Part shown: positions 24,164 to 32,336 of the stretch, piece by piece
How positions within the stretch are numbered: the stretch's first letter is position 1
How the letters are laid out: each line of letters opens with the position of its first letter
Assembly (NCBI RefSeq): GCF_002744245.1
Contig: NZ_NKHG01000045.1
Span: 1-45,290, forward strand
Length of the DNA stretch: 45,290 bases
From: Bacillus pumilus
GTDB lineage: Bacteria; Bacillota; Bacilli; Bacillales; Bacillaceae
Direction of reading: 5' to 3'
Translations under genes and position numbers: made by a program
Notes under the pieces: generated by a model
What the model was told of the DNA's origin: nothing
What the model saw: only the letters and a program-made list of their open reading frames with translations
The model's database searches: none

Positions 24164-25270
24164 ATGAGAAAGAAAATTATCATTGGGTCCATTTTTATTA
24201 TTGTGATTGGTCTATTTATTGGATTTAACATTGCGAAAAATCAGTCAAAACCTGCATCTACAGCAGCATTTAAAACAATCAAACTCAAGCCAAAAGAAGT
24301 AACATCTACTGTAATGACACCTGGAAGCCTTTCATTCTCTGAGGAGCAATTCATTTACGTAGAAGAGGAAAAGGGGAAGCTGAATGAGATTGCTGTAAAA
24401 GAAGGACAAAAGGTAAAGACTGGAACACCGCTACTTACATATGAAAATAAGGAACTGGAGCTTGAAGAGCAGCAGCAAGCACTAGCGGCTGAAACAAGTT
24501 CATTAAAACTTGAACAATTGCGAAATAGACTCGGCGAATTAGATGAAAAAAAAGCAGACGAGCCGAGCTCTTATTCCAAAAACGAACGAGATCAGCTTGA
24601 ATTAGAATTAAAGGCAGCTGAATTAGAGCAAAAGCAAGCCGAGCTTAACCAAGAAAAAGTAAAGGCACAAATAGAAGATTTAACGATACATAGTAAAATT
24701 GAAGGGACAGTGATATCGATTGAGCGAGAGGCTGTCGCAGGGAAGTTAGAAGAGAGACAGCCGATCATACATATCGGCAATGAGAAAAAAATGATCGTGC
24801 GAGGTTTGGTCTCTGAGTATGACGCCATAAAAGTTAAAAAGAAACAAAAAGTTAAGGTGACGTCTGATGTCATTCGCGGCAAGAGTTGGCAAGGAGTCGT
24901 TAAGAAAGTAGGCGCTGTTCCAGCTCAAGCAGCATCAGAAATGACTGCGGCCGATCAAAGCGTTCAATATCCTGTTGAAATTGAAATAAAGGGAAAAAAC
25001 CCTGATGCAAAACCAGGCTTTAAAATGATTATGGAAATTGAAACAGACAAGCGCCAAGCACAGACCATTCCTGACACAGCAGTAAAAAAAGAGAATGATG
25101 AACAATACGTATATGTTGTTGAAAAGAATGTATTAAAAAAAGTAAAGGTAGAGCTTGGGGAAACGACAGGGCATGATCTTGAAGTAACAAAAGGATTAAC
25201 AAAAGAGGATCAAATCATTGTAAATCCATCAGATGATATGTATGACGGAATGGAAGTGAATGCTGAATGA
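24164..25270 (+). CDS. yknX: Membrane-fusion (adaptor) protein YknX
   Basis: Periplasmic-adaptor-like subunit of a MacAB-type exporter. There is an N-terminal anchor helix (IIIGSIFIIVIGLFIGFNIA, ~5-24), a split lipoyl domain (~60-95 and ~170-200), a helical hairpin coiled coil between (~95-165, rich in E/Q/L) and C-terminal beta-barrel domains (RGLVSEYDAIKVKKKQKVKV; MYDGMEVN). 368 aa. ATG 24164 is 9 nt after the yknW stop with a GGGGG site upstream; it overlaps yknY by 4 nt (ATGA). Confidence 0.93.
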   Translation: MRKKIIIGSIFIIVIGLFIGFNIAKNQSKPASTAAFKTIKLKPKEVTSTVMTPGSLSFSEEQFIYVEEEKGKLNEIAVKEGQKVKTGTPLLTYENKELELEEQQQALAAETSSLKLEQLRNRLGELDEKKADEPSSYSKNERDQLELELKAAELEQKQAELNQEKVKAQIEDLTIHSKIEGTVISIEREAVAGKLEERQPIIHIGNEKKMIVRGLVSEYDAIKVKKKQKVKVTSDVIRGKSWQGVVKKVGAVPAQAASEMTAADQSVQYPVEIEIKGKNPDAKPGFKMIMEIETDKRQAQTIPDTAVKKENDEQYVYVVEKNVLKKVKVELGETTGHDLEVTKGLTKEDQIIVNPSDDMYDGMEVNAE

Positions 25271-25968
25271 TTCAGCTTTCAAACGTTACAAAAAGCTATG
25301 AGGTAGCAGAAGAAACATTTGATGTATTAAGTGAGATTGATCTTGTCATTGGAAAGGGAGAGTATATGTCGATCATGGGGCCGTCTGGCTCTGGGAAGTC
25401 GACGTTAATGAATATCATCGGCTGTTTAGATCGCCCAACCTCAGGACAATATCATTTTCAAGGAGCAGAGCTGTCGGCAGCAAGGGATCAAGAACTTGCA
25501 GTGATTCGAAATCGATCCATTGGGTTTGTTTTTCAACAATTTCATTTGCTGCCTAGATTAAATGCGAGGCGAAATGTTGAACTTCCGATGATTTACGCTG
25601 GTATCAGTCAAAAGGAAAGAAAAGAACGTGCGGAAATTGCACTTGAAAAGGTTGGTTTGACGGATCGAATGAAACATATGCCAAGCGAGTTGTCAGGAGG
25701 TCAAAAGCAAAGGGTGGCCATTGCACGCGCAATTGTCAATGAGCCTCAGCTTATCTTAGCAGATGAACCAACAGGCGCTCTTGACTCCAAAACAAGCTTC
25801 TCGATTATGGAACAGTTTACACAGCTAAATGCGGAAGGGACGACGGTTGTCCTCGTCACTCATGAAGAAGAAATTGCTGCGTATACAAACCGAACGGTCG
25901 TTGTTAGAGATGGCCGCCTCGTTGAAGATAGATTGAAGCAAGGGGACGCTATGAATGAAACTCTTTGA
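25267..25968 (+). CDS. yknY: ABC transporter ATPase YknY
   Basis: LolD/MacB-type ATPase, 233 aa. Walker A GPSGSGKST (~38-46), Q-loop FVFQQFHLLPRL, signature LSGGQKQR (~142-149), Walker B LILADEPTGALD and the H-loop VLVTHEEE. It energises the YknZ permease. It starts inside the yknX stop and runs 14 nt into yknZ. Confidence 0.95.
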   Translation: MIQLSNVTKSYEVAEETFDVLSEIDLVIGKGEYMSIMGPSGSGKSTLMNIIGCLDRPTSGQYHFQGAELSAARDQELAVIRNRSIGFVFQQFHLLPRLNARRNVELPMIYAGISQKERKERAEIALEKVGLTDRMKHMPSELSGGQKQRVAIARAIVNEPQLILADEPTGALDSKTSFSIMEQFTQLNAEGTTVVLVTHEEEIAAYTNRTVVVRDGRLVEDRLKQGDAMNETL

Positions 25969-27148
25969 AAATATCAAAATAGCGCTGAATTCTGTTTTAG
26001 CTCATAAATTACGTTCTGTTTTAACGATGCTAGGGATTATTATTGGTGTTGGGTCGGTGATTGCAGTCGTTGCCATCGGTCAAGGTGGTGAGCAAATGTT
26101 GAAAAAATCGATTTCAGGGCCAAACAATACCGTTGATATGACGTATACGCCTTCTGATGAAGAGTTAAATGCAAATCCAAATGCCTTATTTGAAGCCTCA
26201 TTTACTGAAGAAGACATACAAAGCATCAAGACGATGAACGGGGTAAAACAGGTCGCCTCCTCAACTGCACAAGGGATGCAATTGAGGTTTCAAGATACGA
26301 CAGTTGATGCTACTGTAAACGGTATTAATGAAGGGTATACGAATGTACATTCATTACAAATAGCAGAAGGACAAAATTTACGGGATATTGATTTTAGAAG
26401 CGGTAGAAGGGCAGCTATTATTTCAGAAGGTCTAAAAAAAGAACTATTTAACGGACAGAAGGCATTAGGCGAAATGATATGGATGAACGGACAGCCAGTT
26501 GAAGTCATCGGAGTTTTAGCAAAACAAAAAGGGCTACTTTCATTTGATATGAATGAAATATATGTCCCATTTGCTATGCTCACTGCCACATTCGGTTTAA
26601 ATGAATATGATAAGTTGTCTATTCAAGTAGCACATGCTGATCAAATGAAAGAAGTAGGAAAGAACGCAGCTGCATTATTAAATGAAAATCACCATACAGA
26701 AGATGCCTACGAAATGATCAATATGGAAGAAATCGCTGCAGGCATCGGTCAAATTACGTCTGTCATGACAACGATTATTGGTTCAATTGCTGGTATCTCA
26801 TTACTTGTCGGCGGCATCGGTGTCATGAACATTATGCTCGTTTCTGTGACAGAGAGGACAAGGGAAATCGGTATTCGAAAGGCGCTTGGCGCAACCAGGG
26901 CTCAAATACTCGTTCAGTTTTTAATCGAGTCTGTCGTTTTAACACTCATCGGGGGGCTGATGGGGATCGCACTTGGTTTAGGTGGTACCTCGCTTGTATC
27001 CCTTTTTGCCGGCTGGCCATCTCTTGTGTCGTGGCAAGTGGTGTGTGGAGGTGTACTGTTTAGTATGCTCATTGGCATTATTTTTGGCTTAATTCCTGCG
27101 AATAAAGCAGCAAGACTTGATCCGATCGAATCCCTCAGATATGAATAA
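25955..27148 (+). CDS. yknZ: MacB-type permease YknZ
   Basis: ABC transporter permease, 397 aa, with the MacB layout: one helix at ~20-42 (SVLTMLGIIIGVGSVIAVVAIG), a large extracytoplasmic domain (~45-275) and three C-terminal helices (IIGSIAGISLLVGGIGVMNI, ESVVLTLIGGLMGIALGLGG, WQVVCGGVLFSMLIGIIFGL). The FtsX motif VTERTREIGIRKALGATR is present. With YknWXY it forms the SDP-resistance exporter known in B. subtilis. Confidence 0.94.
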   Translation: MKLFENIKIALNSVLAHKLRSVLTMLGIIIGVGSVIAVVAIGQGGEQMLKKSISGPNNTVDMTYTPSDEELNANPNALFEASFTEEDIQSIKTMNGVKQVASSTAQGMQLRFQDTTVDATVNGINEGYTNVHSLQIAEGQNLRDIDFRSGRRAAIISEGLKKELFNGQKALGEMIWMNGQPVEVIGVLAKQKGLLSFDMNEIYVPFAMLTATFGLNEYDKLSIQVAHADQMKEVGKNAAALLNENHHTEDAYEMINMEEIAAGIGQITSVMTTIIGSIAGISLLVGGIGVMNIMLVSVTERTREIGIRKALGATRAQILVQFLIESVVLTLIGGLMGIALGLGGTSLVSLFAGWPSLVSWQVVCGGVLFSMLIGIIFGLIPANKAARLDPIESLRYE

Positions 27149-27232
27149 TCATGAAGCCCAGCTTTCCAAGAGACTGACAATAAGAACAAGAGCTTACATA
27201 TAGCGTGTCTTCGCCATTCATCAACCCACCTG

Positions 27233-27267
27233 AAGCTTTTATGCAAACGGCATAAAAGCTTTTTTTA
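27233..27267 (+). terminator. yknWXYZ terminator
   Basis: AAGCTTTTATGC (27233-27244) and GCATAAAAGCTT (27250-27261) form a perfect 12-bp stem with a 5-nt loop, then seven T. Confidence 0.93.
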
Positions 27268-27388
27268 GTTCAATTGAATGAAATGAAAAATGATAGAAAT
27301 GCTAATATCATGACTTTCATCTCAATGTCACATATTTTTCAGTTTACAAATGGTACATATAAAGGTAAGATGACCATTGTGAAAGATT

Positions 27389-27435
27389 TTGATAGTTATT
27401 GAATGTATTTGATTGATTTGTATTGATAATGTTGA
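27389..27435 (+). promoter_or_regulatory. Phased TTGA repeats, candidate FruR operator
   Basis: TTGA occurs at 27389, 27399 and 27409 (exactly 10 bp apart), and again at 27423 and 27432. The first three sit just upstream of the -35 on one helix face. DeoR-family regulators such as FruR usually bind direct repeats, so this is the likely operator. Confidence 0.5.
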
Positions 27436-27451
27436 AAAAAGCGATTACAAT
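27423..27451 (+). promoter_or_regulatory. fruR promoter with overlapping cre-like site
   Basis: TTGATA (27423-27428), a 17-nt spacer and TACAAT (27446-27451). AAAAAGCGATTACA (27436-27449) matches 12 of 14 positions of the CcpA cre consensus TGWAANCGNTNWCA and overlaps the -10, a place where CcpA would repress. Confidence 0.7.
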
Positions 27452-27498
27452 AAAGGTGCGCGCAAAATGAATACGTTTTCAAAAAGGGGGTGTTTTCA

Positions 27499-28254
27499 AT
27501 GTTAACACCAGAAAGACATCAACTCATTATTGACTACTTAGAAGAGAATGATGTCATCAAAATACAGGACTTAACGATTATGACGGATGCTTCTGAGTCT
27601 ACAATCAGAAGAGATTTATCAGCTCTTGAAGAAAAAGGCTTTCTGAAAAGAGTTCACGGAGGGGCGGCCAAAATATCTAGTATTCGTCTTGAACCCGATG
27701 TATATGAGAAATCTGCCAAAAACCTTCATGAAAAGTCATTGATTGCAGAGGCAGCTGCGTCTCTTTTAAAACAAGGCGATTGTATTTATTTAGATGCTGG
27801 TACGACGACACAGCAAATGATTGAATATATAGATCCAGATCAAGATATTGTTGTGGTGACAAACGGTGTGATGCACATTGAAGCACTCATGAGAAAAGGC
27901 ATTTCTTTTTACCTGATAGGCGGATCAGTGAAACATCGAACAGGTGCCATGGTGGGAGCCGCAGCTTTGACAGCTATGGAAAATTACCGTTTTGACAAAA
28001 GCTTTGTTGGGACGAACGGCATTCATCCCGAGGCGGGGTTTACAACACCTGATCCAGAGGAAGCACTGATGAAAAAAAGAGCCATGAAGCAGGCGAAAAA
28101 AACCTATATCTTATCAGATGCCTCAAAGTTTGGCGAAATATCGTTTTCAGCCTTTGCTAGTATACAGGAAGCCACCATTATCACAAACGACGCAAAAGAG
28201 GATTCATTCGATAATTACCATGAAAAAACGGTTATAAAGGTAGTGAAAACATGA
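27499..28254 (+). CDS. fruR: DeoR-family fructose operon repressor FruR
   Basis: Transcription factor of the fructose operon, 251 aa; fructose 1-phosphate is the usual inducer in this family. The N-terminal HTH is IKIQDLTIMTDASESTIRRD (~20-39) followed by EKGFLKRVHGGA. The C-terminal sugar-phosphate sensor (~75-235) has YLDAGTTTQQM, VVTNGV and LSDASKFG. ATG 27499 follows AAAGGGGGTG; a GTG at 27490 in frame overlaps that site. fruK overlaps its last codon. Confidence 0.94.
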   Translation: MLTPERHQLIIDYLEENDVIKIQDLTIMTDASESTIRRDLSALEEKGFLKRVHGGAAKISSIRLEPDVYEKSAKNLHEKSLIAEAAASLLKQGDCIYLDAGTTTQQMIEYIDPDQDIVVVTNGVMHIEALMRKGISFYLIGGSVKHRTGAMVGAAALTAMENYRFDKSFVGTNGIHPEAGFTTPDPEEALMKKRAMKQAKKTYILSDASKFGEISFSAFASIQEATIITNDAKEDSFDNYHEKTVIKVVKT

Positions 28255-29162
28255 TTTATACAGTTACTTTAAACCCATCAGTTGATTACATCGTACACGT
28301 GGAGAATTTTGCTGTTGGCGGCTTGAATCGTTCAACCTATGACAAGAAATACCCAGGTGGTAAAGGAATCAATGTCTCAAGGCTTTTAAAACGTCACGGT
28401 GTTGAATCAAAAGCACTTGGATTTATTGGCGGATTTACAGGCAGCTATATTCAAGACTTTTTACAAAACGAACAATTACAAACAGCCTTTCATGAGGTGT
28501 CAGAAGATACACGAATTAATGTGAAATTAAAAACAGGTGAAGAAACGGAAATCAACGGGCTCGGTCCTAGTATTACTGAAGATCAATTTGAGTCGTTTCT
28601 ATCCCAATTTACTTCGTTGACTGAAGGAGATGTGGTCGTATTAGCAGGTAGCATTCCTTCCTCATTGCCTCATAACACATATGAGCGTATTGCAGAGGTT
28701 TGCGCGCAACATGGCGTAAGTGTTGTGCTTGATATTTCAGGTGAAGCCTTAAAAAAAGCAGCAGACATGAAACCGTTCTTAATGAAGCCAAACCATCACG
28801 AGTTAGGTGAAATGTTTGAGACAAGCATTTCATCAGCTGAAGAAGCCATTCCTTATGGCAAAAAGCTGTTAGAACAAGGTGCTGAGCATGTCATCGTATC
28901 CATGGCAGGAGATGGAGCCCTTTTATTTAGTAAAGAAGGAATCTATCAGTCAAATGTTCCTAAGGGCACGCTCATCAACTCAGTTGGTGCAGGGGATTCA
29001 GTCGTTGCAGGGTTTTTAGCAGGTGTTTCTAAAGGTCTTTCCATTGAAGAATCATTTAAGCTCGGCGTCACATCAGGAAGTGCTACAGCATTTTCTGAGG
29101 AACTTGGCACAAAAGAGCTTGTCGACACACTATTACCACAAGTAAAAGTCACACGTATTTAA
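28251..29162 (+). CDS. fruK: 1-phosphofructokinase FruK
   Basis: PfkB-family kinase that converts fructose 1-phosphate from the PTS to fructose 1,6-bisphosphate. Motifs: TLNPSVDYIVHV at the N-terminus, GGKGINVSRLLKRHG (~37-51) and the PfkB signature with catalytic Asp, NSVGAGDSVVAGFLAG. 303 aa, with a 4-nt overlap with fruR. Confidence 0.95.
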   Translation: MIYTVTLNPSVDYIVHVENFAVGGLNRSTYDKKYPGGKGINVSRLLKRHGVESKALGFIGGFTGSYIQDFLQNEQLQTAFHEVSEDTRINVKLKTGEETEINGLGPSITEDQFESFLSQFTSLTEGDVVVLAGSIPSSLPHNTYERIAEVCAQHGVSVVLDISGEALKKAADMKPFLMKPNHHELGEMFETSISSAEEAIPYGKKLLEQGAEHVIVSMAGDGALLFSKEGIYQSNVPKGTLINSVGAGDSVVAGFLAGVSKGLSIEESFKLGVTSGSATAFSEELGTKELVDTLLPQVKVTRI

Positions 29163-29175
29163 AGGAGGAGTCATC

Positions 29176-31068
29176 ATGAAAATTACAGAACTACTCACGA
29201 AGCATACGATTAAGCTTCAATTAGATAGCCAGCAGAAAGAAGCCGTTATTGAAGAGCTGGTGACTGTATTAGATACAGCAGGCAAATTAAATGATAAAGA
29301 AGGCTACAAAGAAGCTGTCATCAATCGTGAAAAACAAAGCTCTACTGGGATTGGCGAAGGAATTGCGATCCCTCACGCTAAAACAGTAAGTGTGAAAGAG
29401 CCTGCCATTGCATTTGGCCGCTCTACTGCTGGTGTAGACTATGAATCACTAGATGGACAGCCAAGTCATCTTGTCTTTATGATTGCAGCGACTGAAGGCG
29501 CAAACAACACGCATTTAGAAGCACTTTCTCGTTTATCCACACTTCTCATGCGTGAAGAAATTCGAAAGCAGCTGCTTGAAGCGGCTACTGAAGAAGAAAT
29601 CATCGATATCATCAATACACATGATCAAGACGATGAAGAAGAAGAGGAAGTAAAAGAAGAACCAGCTGTAGAAGGTAAGCCTGCTAAAATCTTAGCGGTG
29701 ACAGCTTGTCCAACAGGTATCGCGCATACATTTATGGCAGCAGATGCGTTGAAAGAAAAAGCAAAAGAAATGGGCGTAGACATTAAAGTTGAGACAAACG
29801 GCTCTAGTGGAATTAAACATGCCCTTACAGCAAAAGAAATTGAAGAAGCACCAGCCATCATTGTGGCAGCTGACAAGCAAGTTGAAATGGAACGATTTAA
29901 AGGCAAACATGTCATTGAAGTACCTGTGACAGCTGGAATTCGCCGTACGCAAGAATTGATCGAAAAAGCGATCAATCAAGATGCACCGATTTATAAAGGC
30001 TCAGGCGGCAGTTCTTCAAAAGACGAAAATGAATCCTCAGACAAAGGAAGAAGTGGATTTTATAAGCACTTAATGAGCGGTGTAAGCAACATGCTTCCGT
30101 TTGTTGTTGGGGGCGGTATCCTCGTTGCGATTTCATTCTTCTGGGGAATTAACTCAGCGGACCCTCAAGATCCTTCCTTTAATTCATTTGCAGCTGTATT
30201 AAAAGGAATTGGCGGAGATAATGCCCTTGCCTTAATCGTTGCTGTATTAGCTGGATTTATCGCAATGAGTATTGCAGACCGTCCAGGTTTTGCGCCAGGT
30301 ATGGTCGGTGGATTCATGGCCTCTGCTGCAGGTGCAGGATTCTTAGGCGGACTGATTGCTGGTTTCCTTGCTGGTTACATCGTGGTGCTACTGAAAAAAG
30401 TCTTCACATTCGTGCCGCAGTCGCTCGATGGCATTAAACCAGTTCTGCTATATCCATTGTTCGGTATTTTCTTCACAGGCATTATCATGCATTACATTGT
30501 CAACACACCTGTTAAAATGGTGATGGATGGATTAACACATTGGCTTGAATCACTAGGTACTGGAAACCTTGTATTAATGGGAATTATTTTAGCTGGTATG
30601 ATGGCGATTGATATGGGTGGCCCAATTAACAAAGCGGCCTACACATTTGGTCTTGCTATGATTGCTGCTGGCAACTATGCACCGCATGCTGCAATTATGG
30701 CAGGCGGAATGGTGCCACCACTAGGTATTGCCCTTGCTACAACGATCTTTAGAAATAAATTCTCAAAACGTGACCGCGAAGCAGGTATTACATGCTACTT
30801 CATGGGAGCTGCTTTCATCACTGAAGGGGCCATTCCGTTTGCAGCGGCAGATCCTCTGCGCGTGATTCCTTCAGCCGTTATTGGCGCCGCAGTCGCTGGT
30901 GGACTAACGGAATTCTTTAGAGTCACGCTTCCTGCACCGCACGGCGGACTATTCGTTTTCTGGGTAACAAACCATCCAGTTCTTTATATCATCAGCATCT
31001 TAATCGGTGCTATTGTAACAGCCCTGCTGCTTGGTATTTTGAAAAAACCAGTCAAACAAGAGGCGTAA
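29176..31068 (+). CDS. fruA: Fructose PTS enzyme IIABC (FruA)
   Basis: Fused phosphotransferase transporter, 630 aa. IIA covers ~1-145 with phospho-His67 (GEGIAIPHAK). An acidic linker (DDEEEEEVKEE) follows. IIB covers ~170-265 with phospho-Cys178 (VTACPTGIAHTF). IIC is at ~295-625 with about eight to ten helices and the sugar-binding region (MGGPINKAAYTFG, FITEGAIPFAAADP). AAAGGAGG precedes ATG 29176. The operon ends here at a terminator. Confidence 0.96.
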   Translation: MKITELLTKHTIKLQLDSQQKEAVIEELVTVLDTAGKLNDKEGYKEAVINREKQSSTGIGEGIAIPHAKTVSVKEPAIAFGRSTAGVDYESLDGQPSHLVFMIAATEGANNTHLEALSRLSTLLMREEIRKQLLEAATEEEIIDIINTHDQDDEEEEEVKEEPAVEGKPAKILAVTACPTGIAHTFMAADALKEKAKEMGVDIKVETNGSSGIKHALTAKEIEEAPAIIVAADKQVEMERFKGKHVIEVPVTAGIRRTQELIEKAINQDAPIYKGSGGSSSKDENESSDKGRSGFYKHLMSGVSNMLPFVVGGGILVAISFFWGINSADPQDPSFNSFAAVLKGIGGDNALALIVAVLAGFIAMSIADRPGFAPGMVGGFMASAAGAGFLGGLIAGFLAGYIVVLLKKVFTFVPQSLDGIKPVLLYPLFGIFFTGIIMHYIVNTPVKMVMDGLTHWLESLGTGNLVLMGIILAGMMAIDMGGPINKAAYTFGLAMIAAGNYAPHAAIMAGGMVPPLGIALATTIFRNKFSKRDREAGITCYFMGAAFITEGAIPFAAADPLRVIPSAVIGAAVAGGLTEFFRVTLPAPHGGLFVFWVTNHPVLYIISILIGAIVTALLLGILKKPVKQEA

Positions 31069-31075
31069 TTCTAAA

Positions 31076-31107
31076 AGAAGCATCGTAAGAAACGGTGCTT
31101 CTTTTTG
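31076..31107 (+). terminator. fruRKA terminator
   Basis: AGAAGCATCGT (31076-31086) pairs with ACGGTGCTTCT (31092-31102) with one G-U pair, followed by T. Confidence 0.9.
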
Positions 31108-31245
31108 TTTAATCATCAACAAATTAGGAAAAAATATCTAATTGAATGGTTGTCTTGTGAATTTTTACATGACATGTGATAAAGTAAAGTTATTCAATTC
31201 ATGTTTCAAGTCTTTTAGCAGAAAGTCTTAGGAGGAAGCAGTATT

Positions 31246-31851
31246 TTGAACGAAGAAAACAAACAAAACGAAAATGACATTCAATCTGATGCGAAGCAAG
31301 TCAAAACAGAGAAGAAAAGTTCACTGTTTGAATGGATCAAAGCCATTTTGATTGCACTTGCACTCGTCTTGCTCATCCGTACGTTTATTTTTGAGCCGTA
31401 TGTGGTGGAAGGGGAGTCAATGGATCCAACCCTTCATGATGGGGAAAAGCTGTTTGTAAACAAAACCATTAACTATCTCGGTGGTGTCAAACGTGGAGAT
31501 ATCGTCATTATTAATGGAAAAGATGGTCAGAAAATTCATTATGTGAAACGATTGATCGGTCTTCCAGGAGACACGGTTGTAATGAAGGATGACACTCTTT
31601 ACATTAATGGTAAAAAAGTAGACGAACCTTATTTAAAAGAAAACAAGGTGCATGCGAAAGAGTATGAGGTGCATTTGACAGGGGATTTTGGTCCAGTGAA
31701 AGTACCGAAAAATGATTATTTCGTGATGGGAGATAACAGGCTTAATTCCATGGACAGCCGAAATGGACTCGGACTCATTGAAAAGGATCGCATTGTCGGG
31801 ACATCAGAATTTGTTTTCTTCCCATTTGGCGACATTCGACAAACACAATAA
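31246..31851 (+). CDS. sipT: Type I signal peptidase SipT
   Basis: Membrane-bound signal peptidase that cleaves secretory signal peptides. A cytosolic N-tail of ~28 polar residues is followed by one helix (AILIALALVLLIRTFIF, ~33-49). The catalytic domain has Ser58 in GESMDPTL and Lys101 in HYVKRLIGLPGD; FVMGDNRLNSMDSRNGLG completes box D/E. The start is TTG 31246 after AGGAGGAAG. 201 aa, slightly longer than B. subtilis SipT in the N-tail. Confidence 0.93.
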   Translation: MNEENKQNENDIQSDAKQVKTEKKSSLFEWIKAILIALALVLLIRTFIFEPYVVEGESMDPTLHDGEKLFVNKTINYLGGVKRGDIVIINGKDGQKIHYVKRLIGLPGDTVVMKDDTLYINGKKVDEPYLKENKVHAKEYEVHLTGDFGPVKVPKNDYFVMGDNRLNSMDSRNGLGLIEKDRIVGTSEFVFFPFGDIRQTQ

Positions 31852-31853
31852 AT

Positions 31854-31916
31854 GCACCTTTCTCAAGGCGTGAGAAAGGTGCTTGAATGGACGGCCCTTC
31901 TAAAAGGGTCGTTTTT
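31854..31916 (+). terminator. Two hairpins after sipT
   Basis: Hairpin 1: GCACCTTTCTC (31854-31864) / GAGAAAGGTGC (31872-31882), perfect but without a T-run. Hairpin 2: ACGGCCCTT (31891-31899) / AAGGGTCGT (31904-31912), followed by five T. The second is the functional-looking terminator. Confidence 0.85.
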
Positions 31917-32190
31917 ATTTTGGCGTGAGCACCGTAACAATGATCACAATGGCCAAAACAGAAGCGAACACGGACCCGGTAATGGCTAACACGGATCGAA
32001 ACAAACCGATCTTCTGATTTTCTTTTCCTCGCTTTTGTAAAAAGCGTTTTGAAAAGATGTGGACCAGTGTGTAAATGAGGACAAGCCCAATATAAAGGCC
32101 AAAGTCCTTCGCGTTAAAGCCGGTTGCAGATAAATAAATGCCCATAAAGAAAATCAATAAACAGTATTCCATGAGTGTGAGTAATCTCAA
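31915..32190 (-). CDS. ykoA: Small membrane protein YkoA
   Basis: A 91-aa protein of unknown function with three hydrophobic helices: ~8-24 (EYCLLIFFMGIYLSATG), ~29-47 (DFGLYIGLVLIYTLVHIF) and ~65-88 (VLAITGSVFASVLAIVIIVTVL). A basic loop (KRFLQKRGKENQK) separates the last two. The start is TTG 32190, 9-10 nt after GAAGGAG. It is convergent with sipT, as in B. subtilis. Confidence 0.85.
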   Translation of the reverse strand: MRLLTLMEYCLLIFFMGIYLSATGFNAKDFGLYIGLVLIYTLVHIFSKRFLQKRGKENQKIGLFRSVLAITGSVFASVLAIVIIVTVLTPK

Positions 32191-32336
32191 ATCGCACGAA
32201 CTCCTTCAACAAATCATTCCAGCTTATTATACCACCATAATGGACAAAAAGCCTCTGTTCTTAGAGAGAGACGTTTCTATCAATCGTTATTCATGTTATA
32301 CTTCATAATGATGAATGAGTGATGGAGGATTAATAA

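Larger units (their letters stand above)
27149..27498 (+). other. yknZ-fruR intergenic region
   Basis: Holds the yknZ terminator, then ~130 bases with nothing recognised, then the fructose-operon control region with phased TTGA repeats, a SigA promoter and a cre-like site. Confidence 0.7.
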
